DNA from: Knufia peltigerae
Taxonomy: Eukaryota > Ascomycota > Eurotiomycetes > Chaetothyriales > Trichomeriaceae
DNA length: 64,000 nucleotides
Reading direction: 5' to 3'
Assembly (NCBI GenBank): GCA_030247855.1
Contig: JAPDRN010000108.1
Location: 1-64,000, forward strand
This document shows, piece after piece, positions 33,186 through 44,030 of this stretch (positions are counted from its first letter, which is position 1; each line of letters starts with the position of its first letter). The position numbers and the translations under genes were made by a program. The notes below the pieces were generated by a model, which saw nothing but the letters and a program-made list of their open reading frames with translations, did not search any database and was not told where the DNA came from.

Positions 33186-34278
33186 ATGAACCCCCAAAGA
33201 TTTCAACTTCTTTCTCTTTCTCTTCTTTCAAGATTGCCACAGATCATGGGAAACATACCCCAAGGCATGGGTAAGAATCCACAAGTTTGTGGTAGCAAAC
33301 TTCAAGCGGTGGAAAACAACACAACAGCCACTGGTAACAAATTTCAAGCCACGAATAACAATCCTCAAGCCATGGATAACAATCCTCAAGCCACGAATAA
33401 CAATCCTCAAGCCATGGATAACAACCCCAAAGCCACTGGCAACAAGCCCCAAGTCAGTAGTGACAATCTACAAGCCGTCGGTCACAGCCCAGAAGCCATC
33501 AATGCCGGTCCACAAACCATTGACGACAAAGTTTCTGCCGCCCCGGCACGAAGTCGCAAAACGACCAAGTAAGGAAAGCAACCTCCTTTGGTAACTCTTC
33601 GCATGCTGACTGGACAATAGCTTCACAGGATCAGAGATCGTCACTATACTTGTCGATGTTGATGAAGTGGAATACTACCATCACAAAGACAAGTTGATCT
33701 CCAAATCCCCCTTTTTCGCGGCCTGTCTTGCTTCGGGCATGAAAGAGGCTCAGACCAAGAGAGTCAAGCTCCCCGAGGAAGACGTGGAGGCCTTTGACTG
33801 CTTTGCGGATTGGATCTATGAAGGGTCTTTGCCAAACATCTCGATCGGAGAGCCGGTGAATTCGACGATGAAAGCCTGGATCCTTGCCGAAAAACTCTGC
33901 ATGCCAAAGTGGCAGAACGCATTGGTTGATCACTTGGGTCACATCTTCACCTACCATGCCGAGGTGAAGGCCTCGCAGATAGCTTGGGTCGGTGAAAACG
34001 TACCTACGTCGAGCATGCTGTCGAAGTTCATGATGGACTATTTCGCATATCAACTTGCCAAGAGCACCAGCTCCTATCAGCAGAAGGATCAGGACTCGGG
34101 AGAATCGGTGTTTGACGAGGAGATTTGGTCGGCGATGACAACGTCCACTGTGGGAAATCGGTTGATGTTGAATGCTGTCAATATCGCGCGCAATCCAAGG
34201 GCCTCCGACCCGAAATATAGACCACAGGACTACCACGTTTCAACGGTGTCCAGATGTCGTGAGGCAAAGAAAGGTTGA
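33186..34278 (+). CDS. BTB/POZ domain protein with N-terminal heptapeptide repeats, 2 exons
   Basis: Exons 33186-33568 and 33621-34278 (52 bp intron) give about 346 residues. The N-terminal region has thirteen consecutive 7-residue repeats (33252-33524; consensus NNPQAMD/NNPQATN). The splice joins KTTN to FTGSEIVTILVDVDEVEYYHHKD, entering a BTB/POZ fold: KLISKSPFFAACL, KEAQTKRVKLPEEDVEAFDCFADWIYEGSLP, then a helical back region with AWILAEKLCMPKWQNALVDHL. Fungal BTB proteins of this kind form a very large, fast-evolving family, some acting as Cullin-3 adaptors; no partner domain is visible here. ATG 33246 (MGNIPQ) is an equally possible start because the sequence before it is pyrimidine-rich like a leader. 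Function unknown. Confidence 0.82.
33252..33524 (+). repeat. 21-bp tandem repeat coding 13 heptapeptides
   Basis: Thirteen in-frame 21 bp units; the central six are nearly identical (pattern AACAATCCTCAAGCC then ATGGAT or ACGAAT), flanks more diverged. Pro at position 3, Gln at 4 and Ala at 5 are the best kept. Confidence 0.9.
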
Positions 34279-34976
34279 GAGTCGCTGCTAGACAGCCGCC
34301 GGGATACGAGGGTTGAATTGGAAAACATTGTCAAGCACTGGCATCGGTTGAGATACGATAGCATGACAGCAATGGACGAAACTGCAGTGGGCAGTCAGAG
34401 CACATAGATGATGAACACACTCACAAATTAAGAAATACTGCAAGATAGTTTCTTCCATTCCAAGCCTTTCTTAAGAGAAGATAGATTGGTCGTTGCTGTA
34501 CGGAGTACTCCTTATGTCTATGGGTGATGTTGACTATGGGGGTTTCCGACTTTGCCGTTTCTTTCGGCCGTGGTTGTCATTGCCCCGTCTCCGATTGGCC
34601 AATTCCTTTCCTTGTGTCTCTGTTGATTTTCGTGCCCAGCGTCTAATCTTCACGGCCTACATCATTCAACATTGCACATCACTTTTGTCCTCTCCTCGTA
34701 TGACTTTTGTTGCATCACAAGGTGTCTGGCGTATAGCATACAGTATAGCACATCTTTTGGCAAACACACCTCGAATCCCCAATCGCGCCTTTTTACGACT
34801 TTGACGAAGTTATCTCGCGAGCACCCCCGAACCCTTTCGTCAGCGCCCGCGATAGCCACCTGATTCAGCAAACAAATTCCTACTTGGAGCGATATATGAA
34901 AGAGAACCTCTGATATCACACTTGATTGATATCTTGTGCCTTCTTGCATCCGTCAAAAAAGCCAAAAAGAAGAGTC
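34279..34976. other. Intergenic region
   Basis: 3' flank of the BTB gene and upstream region of a possible small ORF. One TACGGAGTA at 34499. Confidence 0.45.
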
Positions 34977-35207
34977 ATGGCTCGCATCTCACGCTTCTTC
35001 GCGTATCTGCACTCCCTCCTTATTCAAGTGCCTCAACACGGCTACCACAACATCTCACGCGTGATCCAACCGCAAATGCGTCATCTTTCGGAAGGGTTCA
35101 CGGCCAACTCTTCGAGTCGTATGATAAACAAGGGTATTGAGCTGCGGCCGATGAAGCCGATGGAGACCGTGTCGAAACGGCCAGAGATGTCGAAACCTCA
35201 AGAGTGA
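34977..35207 (+). CDS. Hypothetical small ORF, doubtful
   Basis: A 76-residue frame from ATG 34977, starting MARISRFFAYLHSLLIQVPQ and ending in a Lys/Met/Pro-rich stretch. The N-terminus is amphipathic and basic, like a mitochondrial presequence. I see no homology and no splice support; it could be chance. Confidence 0.25.
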   Translation: MARISRFFAYLHSLLIQVPQHGYHNISRVIQPQMRHLSEGFTANSSSRMINKGIELRPMKPMETVSKRPEMSKPQE

Positions 35208-35462
35208 TGCTGTCGGACGTGTACGCGGAAATAAATAATAAAAGACACAGCACACTGGAACACATTCAAGACTTGGTGTAAGAGGGTAGCAATGGGGAAG
35301 AGCATGCTCGGGAACATACCTTCCAATACCGAGATGTGTGCAGTGTACACAACACACTTTGGGGGGATTTTGGAAGCTTCAATTTCTCTATTCGATTCGC
35401 CCTTTTAGACCCATACTCTCTGTGGAAGGAGACACAGAGATTGGTGTTTGGATGCTCGTTCT

Positions 35463-35972
35463 TCAAGACACATTCACCACCAGTGTGACCGTTCTCCTTC
35501 CGTCAACATCAATCAGCGCTCCAATTTCTTCGAGCTTGTCTGCTCCGGTTGCAGTGAAAGTTGCAGCTACATATCTGAAACGGACGAACCCCGATTTGAA
35601 TACCTTGTGGCCGGTCTCCATTCTGGTACTTGTTGCGCGAGATTGCGCCTGCCACGACTCACGCCTATCGTCGCATTGGAAGAGCCAACCTGCTCATTTT
35701 GGATCTGGAACGTAATACTCCTCGACTTGATGTGCTGGGCTTTCCTCCGGGGTGCTTTTTGCAATGTCGATAACGGCCCAAAATATCCAAGTCGAAACCG
35801 CGGGGTTGGCCAACAGCATCTTCATCTCATCAACATGATTGAGTCCTCTGTATCTGTCAGAATGGATAGCAATGGCCCAGGTATATTGGTCCATCACCAA
35901 AGAAAAGAGATTGCTAGACTCGTCAACATGCTTGGTCGTCGTCATCGGATGGACCAGAACATGTAGGGTCAT
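35463..35972 (-). pseudogene. Hypothetical minus-strand frame interrupted by one TGA
   Basis: From ATG 35972 a frame codes MTLHVLVHPMTTTKHVD and a protein-like stretch (DQYTWAIAIHSDRYRGLNH, then AVSTWIFWAVIDIAK) to a TGA at about 35694. The same frame then continues to 35463 with similar composition (FVRFRYVAATFTATGADKLEE, ending TVTLVVNVS). Either a small intron of about 54 bp (weak GTATTA donor, GATAG acceptor) removes the stop, or the gene is broken. An opposite-strand frame overlaps but looks less protein-like. No family recognised. Confidence 0.3.
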
Positions 35973-36965
35973 CGGAAGAGCAGGTACTCATCCTGTTGTC
36001 GTCGGCCATTGTCGTAGTGGTGACGATTGATTGTCGAGAGCAATGAGGAATGATGGATTTTCTCGCGATCGGATGCGGATCCATGGTCTAAAATCCCACG
36101 AAATTGAGGTGTGCATGAAATGTTACTTTTGAACCAGAATGCGGTGACACGACGCATGTCCAAATCTGAATATTGTTACTTTGACATGATATACCCTGCC
36201 ACTGGAAAACATTTGCTGTAAACCAGTATTCACCATGTACCGCTTGTCTGCTTTGCAAGTTTTCCATGGAGGAGGCATTGAGGTTTTCCATTGACATCTC
36301 TAGAGTATTTCCTGATCGGTTCGAGGGCAAGGCAACAAACACTCGGTTGCACTCGATCGGCAATGATGAAACATTGTATGGTGAGATGGGAGTCTTGACA
36401 GGCTTCTGGTGTAGTTACAACATTGGATATGTACCTATTATCTAGAAGACCATAGAGAACAATGGTACTTAGGTAGGTACAAGCCCCCATACGACGTACC
36501 ACCCCGGTACTCTGTTTACTTCTCCGTATGTAGAACATGTACATCGAAGTCATTAGAAAGGATCATCGACTGCGAAAGCACTTGCTTCGACTTTGTGTTT
36601 CATATTCTCTTCATTTCGAGGGTACGTTACAGCATGGTCATGGTGATAAGAGATAGACTCGACTCCTTGTCCTACCTGACCTATTTGGGTTTTTCAATAC
36701 AACTTTCTCCCCCTTGCCCAGAGGATATGTTGTCAAACATTTTCAACACTCTGTCAACTTTCAAAATCACAGTTCATTCTCGGGGGTTTTGTGCTTCTGC
36801 TTTCCAAATTCATTATCCTCCCCCCCCCTCCCCCCCCCTGATTCCCTTCGGTTGTGTCCACGTGGTATATATTTATAGTTGTCTTTTTAGAAGGAAGATC
36901 ACAGATGCGGTCCTCCCCCTCACTTAGTCCTCAGACTTGACTTGGGTCCGGTGAGTAGTAGTAGA
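35973..36965. other. Intergenic region with C-rich tract
   Basis: No gene recognised. A C9-T-C9-like tract lies at about 36819-36839. Confidence 0.5.
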
Positions 36966-38756
36966 TCAATGGAATTGATCCTCCGTCACACCTTTACCCA
37001 TGGCGCTCGTGCTGCTCACGCCGCCCGTGACCATTTTCAGGAGGTTGTCGACGTAGTTGGCGCCGCTCCACTTCTGGTGGGTGACGACGTCGACCTTGTT
37101 CTGCATCTCGGGCTCCTGGATGAGTTCGCCGTAGGCGCGCATGCCGCGCTTCGCAAAGGCCTTGGCGAAGGTGTCGGAGATCAAGGCGGTCGAGTGCAGG
37201 CCGGCCAGGGTGATGAACTGCCAGCAGTAACCCAACTCGGCCAGCCGTTGGATGTAGGTCTCCTGGTCCTTGGCCGCCATGGCCGCCTTCCAGTTGAAAC
37301 TCGGCGAGAGGTTGTACGCGAGTCTGGACGGTGACACACACACAAGTCAGCAAAATGACGTTCCGAGGAACGACGGCAAAACACACGAAAAACGCGACGC
37401 GAAAGGACAGGCAGAGGGACGTACTTTTGTTCGGGCCACACGGCGTGCACACCGTCGGCAAACTCTTGGGCTTGGGCGTAATCTGGCAACTTGCTCTCCA
37501 TCCAGATCATGTCGGCGTAGGGTGCGTAGGCGATGGCGCGGTTGACGGCGCACTGGCAGCCGCCCTGGTACCGGTAGTAACCTTCCCGGGTGCGGGGGGC
37601 GTCCCAGTCGAAGTAGACGTCGACGCCCGTCAGGCCCTTGGCGATGGCGCGGCACTCGCCGTTGCTCTTGCCCTTGCTGGCGGCCTTGTACTTGGCGACG
37701 AGGCCCTGCTTGTCGACGTGCACGCCGGCGCTGATGGCGTCGACGACGGCGTCGTCGAAGAGCTTCAGGCCGCACTGGGAGATCCACGAGTCCTCGATGG
37801 CCTGGAGCTGGTCGCCGTTCTTGCCGGCCTGCTCGGCGGCCACCATCAGGTCGTTGAGGGGCTGGAGGTCCTTGTTGGTGCTGCCGAGGATGAAGGCGTG
37901 GTCGCGGTGGTCGATGGTGGTGGTGATGAGCGTGGCCGCCTCCGAGTCGGTGCGGGCCACGGCCAGCAGGTCGACGCCCATGATGTCGGCCTGCGCCCGG
38001 ATGGCCACGAGCCGGTTGATGTGCTCCGAGATGGGCACGAGGACCTTGCCCGCCATGTGCCCGCACTTCTTGGTCCCGGGCGCCTGGTCCTCGATGTGGA
38101 TGCCCGCCGCGCCCTTTTCGACGAACAGCTTGGTCAGCTTCATCACCGCCGTCAGACCGCCGTGGCCGGTGTCGGCGTCGGCGATGATCGGCCGGAGGTA
38201 GTCCACGTTCGGCGCGGAGCCCCTCTTGTCCTTGGGGGTGGTGAGGCGCTCCTCGCGCTGCTTCCGGTCGTGGAACAACTGGGCCATGAAGAGGTGCTGG
38301 ACCTTGTTGGGCACGGTGTTCATGGGGTAGTCGGCCAAATCGGGGGAGGGTTCGTCGGTCGACGAGGCCGTGGACGAGGACTGCCATCCCGAAACGTAGA
38401 CGGTGTCGAGGTACTTGTTCATCTGGGTGAGCATGGTGGGCTCGAGGCAGCCATAGGTGGCCGAAGCGGTTTTGGTCTGTCGGATTGCAAGTGTCTTGTC
38501 AGTTTTCTTCTCTTCTTGTTCATTCAGAGGGACCGAGGGTTTGCAAACGTACGGCAAAGCGGTTCTCAATCAACTTCCACAGCTTCTTGGCCTGGGTATT
38601 GCTGGGGTATTCGATCTTGATGGTGCCTCGCTTTTGCACAATCTGTTCGGCGGTAAATGGTCTCTTGGTGTAGCGCCATCTTGAGTCGCTCCACCACTTC
38701 TTTACAGCCTCTACATCTTGCAGATATTGCTGTTCTTCCTGGTCAAGGGAACCCAT
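36966..38756 (-). CDS. acuD: Isocitrate lyase, 3 exons
   Basis: Exons 38756-38553, 38476-37425 and 37323-36966 (introns 76 and 101 bp) give about 537 residues, the normal fungal length. The active-site signature KKCGH is at about 204-208, preceded by DADTGHGG; later motifs include ARTDSEAATLI, DWDAPRTREGYYRYQGG, LPDYAQAQEFADGVH and LSPSFNWKAA. The enzyme splits isocitrate to glyoxylate and succinate in the glyoxylate bypass, needed for growth on acetate and fatty acids. The C-terminus ends GKGVTEDQFH with no SKL-type PTS1, so import into peroxisomes, if it occurs, would use another signal. Codon use is strongly C/G-biased at third positions, as for highly expressed genes, producing long antisense open frames. 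Symbol follows Aspergillus usage. Confidence 0.97.
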
Positions 38757-40166
38757 CTTGTGTGTGGAGGTAGTAAGTAGCTACAAAAGATACTTGTGCG
38801 CGTGTAGCAGCGGTCCTTTTGTCGTTTTCTCTCTCTTCACGCAGACTCACAACGAGAGCGTCATATAAGAATACACCGAGATATAGAAGCACAGAGACAC
38901 AACACAACCCACCAACAATTGAGTGGAGAGTAGAGCAGGATACAAATATAGTCGTCGGAAGAGAAAGGAAGTTCCAAAAAAACAGTCATACGAGGAAGAC
39001 ATGGCCTCCAGTTTAAGTAAAAGCACAGCAACCCGGCCATGAGGCAAAAGTGGCTGGCTGGCGCATGCTGAGTGGTTCGAGCACTGGCAATTGGGCCCCA
39101 TCCATCTCCGATGACAAGGGACATGACACCGAGGAAGCACGTACCCATCAGATCATGATTGACGCATTCGGCCAAGCTCAGGATGCTAATGGGCAGTCTG
39201 GCTATGAGTTATCCCGGGCCAAGGGCGGAAGAAGAGAGGAGGGAGGAAGAGCGGCGCACAGGCATTGGCTATTCCCAGGGAAATGACTGGGGAAGAAGCC
39301 GGGCTGGAGGAGGCGACGTGCAGCAAAGTGCGTACTGTAAAGAGCACGAGACGATTTCGGTAGAGGATCGGCTTCTCTGGGGAAAGGAAAAATGGCAAGT
39401 CGAAAAATGGGAGCAGAAATGCATGTGGAAATGACGTCCATTTGATTCTCTCCGTTCACCCGTTGCAATGCCCTTTTCTTCCACTCCCTGCAGCTTTTGT
39501 AGGTTGTAGACACCTCCTGTGAAGTTCTATACACTTGGTAAACGTCTTCTATGTTTTCCTTGCTTCTCTAATGCTCGTTTACTGTCTTTCTACGCTTCGT
39601 TGCTAGTTTCATTCCACCGAGAACTCACGAACCAAAATGCGTACCTCGGCACATATCACGTGATTTGTCGCTCTGCCGGAAAGGGAAAGGTCTGGATTCG
39701 ATGTGACTCACGAGGATTATTCGGAACCGACTTCGACAGATTCAAAAGTCACCGATCATGAAGCCGTCAGAAGTACCTCCGTATCAACCTCGACATCTTT
39801 GATACTCGTACCGAAGACATCGACGATGATGGTGATGATGGTGATGATGGTGATAATGATTGCTCGCAAGAACGCTAGCAATATATACATAGAGTGCTCT
39901 GGAAACATGGCCAAGGTACTTCACACACACCGCACGTAGCCACAACATACCCCCCAACACCGGCCCATCATTGCATTGAGACTCGGTGGCCTCGAAATGC
40001 TGAAGTAGAAATCCGCAACGCCACCCATAATTGCATCTGGGCCTTTCGATGTCGGTAATCTACTGTCCTGGAACTTTCGCAAAGAATAATGCACCTAAAA
40101 AGGATACTGCGTATCGCATCAGCCATACCCGTGGCAATACTTCCGGATCCTCCCGACCAGCCACCA
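38757..40166. promoter_or_regulatory. Upstream region of isocitrate lyase / 3' flank of trehalase
   Basis: About 1.4 kb with no gene. Contains a GATGGT/GATGAT repeat at about 39826-39860. Short frames are not supported. Confidence 0.45.
38861..38869 (-). promoter_or_regulatory. Possible TATA element of isocitrate lyase gene
   Basis: On the minus strand TCTTATATGA lies about 105 bp before the start codon, a plausible distance for a TATA element of a strongly induced gene. Only position and composition support it. Confidence 0.3.
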
Positions 40167-42683
40167 TCATGCACCCTGCTCGGATCCGGAAAGTATGGCC
40201 AGGTCAGCCTCATCTGCGGAATCAGGTCTTGACTCATCGGAGCCCTCCTGAATCATATCGTTCAAATCGCCGAGGTCGATCTGTGTGGCTTTGGCAAATG
40301 TTTCCCACGGAGTTAGAGTACCCAGGGCTCGTTTCATATGCATCGGGATAAACGATAGTCCGTATACATAGCTGGCATTGACCCAACCGAAGCTGTCAAC
40401 TGTTAGCACACGCTCACCCACAACCTTTTGGTACAACAGAGTGTATACTCACCCTTCCCTGGGCACACCTTTGAAGTCGGCGCCTTGGTTACCATATTCT
40501 GCCTCAACTTTGTGTGGATCGAGCTCACGAGTCACGTTGTACTTCTCTACGACCACACCGTTGAAGTCAACAAATGCTTTGGTCACCATGTACAACCATT
40601 TGTACGCCAGTCGCTGTGCCTCCTCAATGTATCCATATTTGATCAAGCCACCCCATGCCAGAATCTGCTGAGGAGCCCAACCGAAGGGATAGTCCCATTG
40701 GCGATTGGGACGATCAAGTCCGACTTCGCCGCGAGAAGCCTCTGTGCCGGAAACCAACCCTCCAAAGCAATCAAATTTGGGAAGTGCATTCAGAACCAAG
40801 GCAGCGGCTTGTCGTGGTGATGCACATACTGCCCACATGGCCCAGAATGTCGTCGCGCTTTCGTAGTCGGTGCGCTTCTTGTTGACAGTATCATAGTCAA
40901 AGTACATTCCCTTGGCTTCGTTCCAGAGGTATTTGTCCATTCGAGCCCGGCGCAATTTAGCACGACGCTCCCAGGTGGCAGAAGTCTCCACGGTGTCGTT
41001 CTTATTGGCCTCGCATCGGAACTCCTCAGGCATACTCAGCTTATTTTGAAAATGCTTTCGAATGCACCAAGCGATGTCGCACTCATACTTGTAGAGCAAG
41101 GAGTTCAGATCAACCGTGGCTAAGTTGGCTGCACAACCTTCAAGACGGTAGGACGTGTCATGGCCAGACTCTCGAACGGCACGATCATGAAGGAAGTACT
41201 CATCAAGCTCAGGCTCATGTACTTGCTCCTCGTTGTATGCCTTGACAAATTCCTCGAATGTCATGCCATGCTTCTTAGCATACGGGGTGAGGATATGCAC
41301 AAAGTGGGATGCCTCGGTCTCCGGAGGAACCCCCAGACCGTCGGGGCGGTAGCGCGATAGCCCTGTTGCAGGATCAAGACGAGGTGCCGACATCCAGACG
41401 CTGTAGTATTCCTTGATAGCTGCTCGAATGGCCAGTTTCAAGAATTCCTCGGCACCGTGTTCTGATTTGATCTTGTCGTAGACCTTCAGCGCCATGTCTG
41501 TCAAAAAGGGTGGCTGAGATCGAGTCAGATAATACGACCGGTTGGCATTCAAGATCTTTCCATAATGTTGGATACAAAAGGCAAAGTTGATGACCATAGA
41601 CTTGGCGATGTCTATTTTGCCATTCTCAATGAGACCGATGGACTCCATGTAGCTGTCCCAACCGTAAAGCTCGTTGAAGCGACCGCCCGGGACAATGAAT
41701 GGCTCTCCTTTGAGTGTTTCTTTGCCGTTGATCATGGTCTTCTTCATCGCAAGTGCTAGAATACCTGGAGAATCATTCAGGCTCCGGACATATTGCGCAG
41801 TGATTGGGCCTTCGGGGAGCCATCGGACGTCCAACCTCAACTCAGGACGGTCTTTTGCCACGTGAGTATAGTATTCAAACTGCTCCGGACAGCCACGAGG
41901 GATGTAAATACGTGGTCTAGGATCTTGGGTCCAATCTTTAGGATCGCGGCCGGCTTTCTCAATGGTGTTAGCATCGAGCGTGCGCGTCAAGTTGTTCCAG
42001 AACTCGTCTCGGATGCGACGTGAAAGACGATCCACAGGATTTTCACTGAGACGGGATCGATGTATTTTCACCACCTTTTTGCCCAAATCTTGTGCCAGAG
42101 TCAATTCTTGGAGAAGATTGCTGATCATATAATTGCCTCGAATGTCGGTCGATCGATATCCAGCGGAGGCTAGCGTGCCCAAAGTGATATGCTTTCACAC
42201 AATCAGCTATTGAATATTGTGTAGAGGACATGTGGGCTTACCTTAGGGCCATTGTCCTCTATGGTGATCTGCTGGTTGTTGTCGTGGTCCTCTCTTTCTA
42301 GGAGATCCCTCAAGGTGCGCTCCACGTCCACCAAAAGCTCCTGGTGCTGTTGAGTGTGTTCATCTAGTATATTCTGGGCTTAGTAGGTTGGTCCAGGTAG
42401 CGACAAATGTAGTACGAACCGTGACTTGTCCGACGTGCGGGATAGCTGCCTTTAGCAGAGAGGAAATTGGTTTCGCGAGCAGGTTTTATGTACTGTCCTT
42501 CGTCAGTCGACGCACTGTTTGTTGTTGTGCAGCCCTCCTCACCGATGAGATAGCTCTGTTCCGGTTGCCCAGTAATTGATGTCTAACTGAGTCTTCATCA
42601 AAGTAAACAGAGGGGGAGGAATAAGGGTCACGCCGTTCTATAGACGAGCTTCGTCTTCGATTGTGCCCATGTGACAAGCTCAT
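40167..42683 (-). CDS. Neutral trehalase (GH37), 5 exons
   Basis: Exons 42683-42543, 42492-42420, 42363-42242, 42191-40453 and 40392-40167; introns 50, 56, 50 and 60 bp; about 766 residues. The N-terminus holds a PKA-type site RRRSSS (residues 9-14), then a DPYSSPSVY segment. The Ca-binding loop DHDNNQQITIED is at about 97-108, followed by NGPKHITLGTLAS. Catalytic-domain trehalase signatures are PGGRFNELYGWDSY (about 280-293) and QWDYPFGWAPQ. It hydrolyses trehalose to glucose in the cytosol and, by family knowledge, is switched on by PKA phosphorylation and Ca with 14-3-3 binding; the visible sites suggest the same control. Fungal homologues include NTH1 and treB. The short second exon (73 bp) codes YIKPARETNFLSAKG. 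Confidence 0.96.
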
Positions 42684-44030
42684 GACCGCCGAAGTGGTCT
42701 ACGATGTCAGCAGCAAGCAAAGTCAAATCCTCCCAGAGTCAATTACCAGGGTGGTGTCTGGGTATGTGGTGGGATGTGACAAGAACGCAGGCGATATTAT
42801 GAGGTCGAGATTCGGGCTGACAGGGGCCACCGATGATGTCGTTTTGGACCCGCTTCAGATTTTGATCGGCTTATATCCGACGGTGGGCGTGGAGCGCCAG
42901 TGGGATTGTGACCTCGGCCCCCAGGCACACGACCACAAGGTGCGGGAGGAATACGAGAGTTGATGATTTGGCAAGAAAGTGTAAGGGATCGGACGCGGGG
43001 TTTCGAAGGAATGGTTGAGTGGTATTGGTAAAGAATGGTAAAGAATAGTCGAAGCGGTGAGAGAGGGATCGAAGTACTGAGGCGAGGTCGATAGGTAGTG
43101 AAGTTGACAGTGCGAGTGGTCGTCGACACGATATGTGACGAAGGGTTCGCAGAAAGGACTGTCTTGCTCGTAGTGGCTCTTGTGTACAGACGAACAATAT
43201 TTCACGATGTGAGGAAGAAGTGACGATTAAGAAAGAAAGAAGAGAAAGAGGCAGGAAATTACCACTTGGGTCAGCTGGACCAAATGTTGAGACAGCCAAA
43301 ACACACAAAAAAAGGCCTCCAAGCGGTGAGGCCGATGGCTCAATAATCAACAGCCTTATCTCTGCCGACCTGGCACCAGTTTTTCCCACTCTCTCTCTCT
43401 GAATAAGTAGCATTGAGCATCAAGCATTGAGACTTGTCGAGTCAATTACATGCAGGGTCTGACAGGGGGCGATCACTGTATCTGGACATCGCACCGCATG
43501 AGGAAATTCTCGGAGTCCGTGCTGCTATTTCTCGTAACAATGGCTCAGATATCGACAAGGCTGCGGTGTGACAGATGACAGTGGCTGTTCTTTCGTTGTA
43601 CCATTCTTAGCGAGCACCAATGCATTAAGAATTGGGGGATTTTGATACTCAACAGAGCCTTGGAACCCCCACGACCGTGTAACCGTCTTAGCTCTCGCCC
43701 TTCTTACAATAGAGGGGGCTTTTTCAGACTACCCAATCAAGGCTTGTCCTAGTCAGGTTTTTTTACTCATATTGCGCCATCCGCCTACGGGGTAGTACAG
43801 TTGCACATGCCAGGCACCAAAGTGTTTTTTCCATCTTTGCACAACCGAAATCCCGAAGATCTGGGGGATCTGAATTTGGCGTCTTAGCACTACGGCAGGC
43901 ACCTCGAATGGCTTTTGTGCGGCAATTGGTCTCTGTCATGCCAATTGTACTCGGCACATGTACCTAGGTACCTCAAGTACCTAGCCTGTACTGAGTTTCT
44001 GTATACAGATATATCAGATACTCCATCTTT
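42684..44030. promoter_or_regulatory. Upstream region of trehalase
   Basis: About 1.35 kb, no gene supported. Near the 3' flank of the F-box gene lies a palindrome GTACCTAGGTAC (43960-43971) with a nearby second GTACCTAG. Confidence 0.45.

Noticed and set aside
33228..33452. Minus-strand frame with repeated IVIHGLR heptads
   Set aside because: It is the antisense reading of the 21 bp repeat; the sense strand continues by splicing into a BTB domain.
35448..35966. Plus-strand frame of 172 codons
   Set aside because: Cys- and Arg-rich without pattern; the opposite strand reads more like protein over the same bases.
37331..38620. Long plus-strand frame of 429 codons opposite isocitrate lyase
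   Set aside because: It is an antisense shadow caused by strong third-position C/G bias of the isocitrate lyase gene; composition is Val/Gly/Asp/Arg only.
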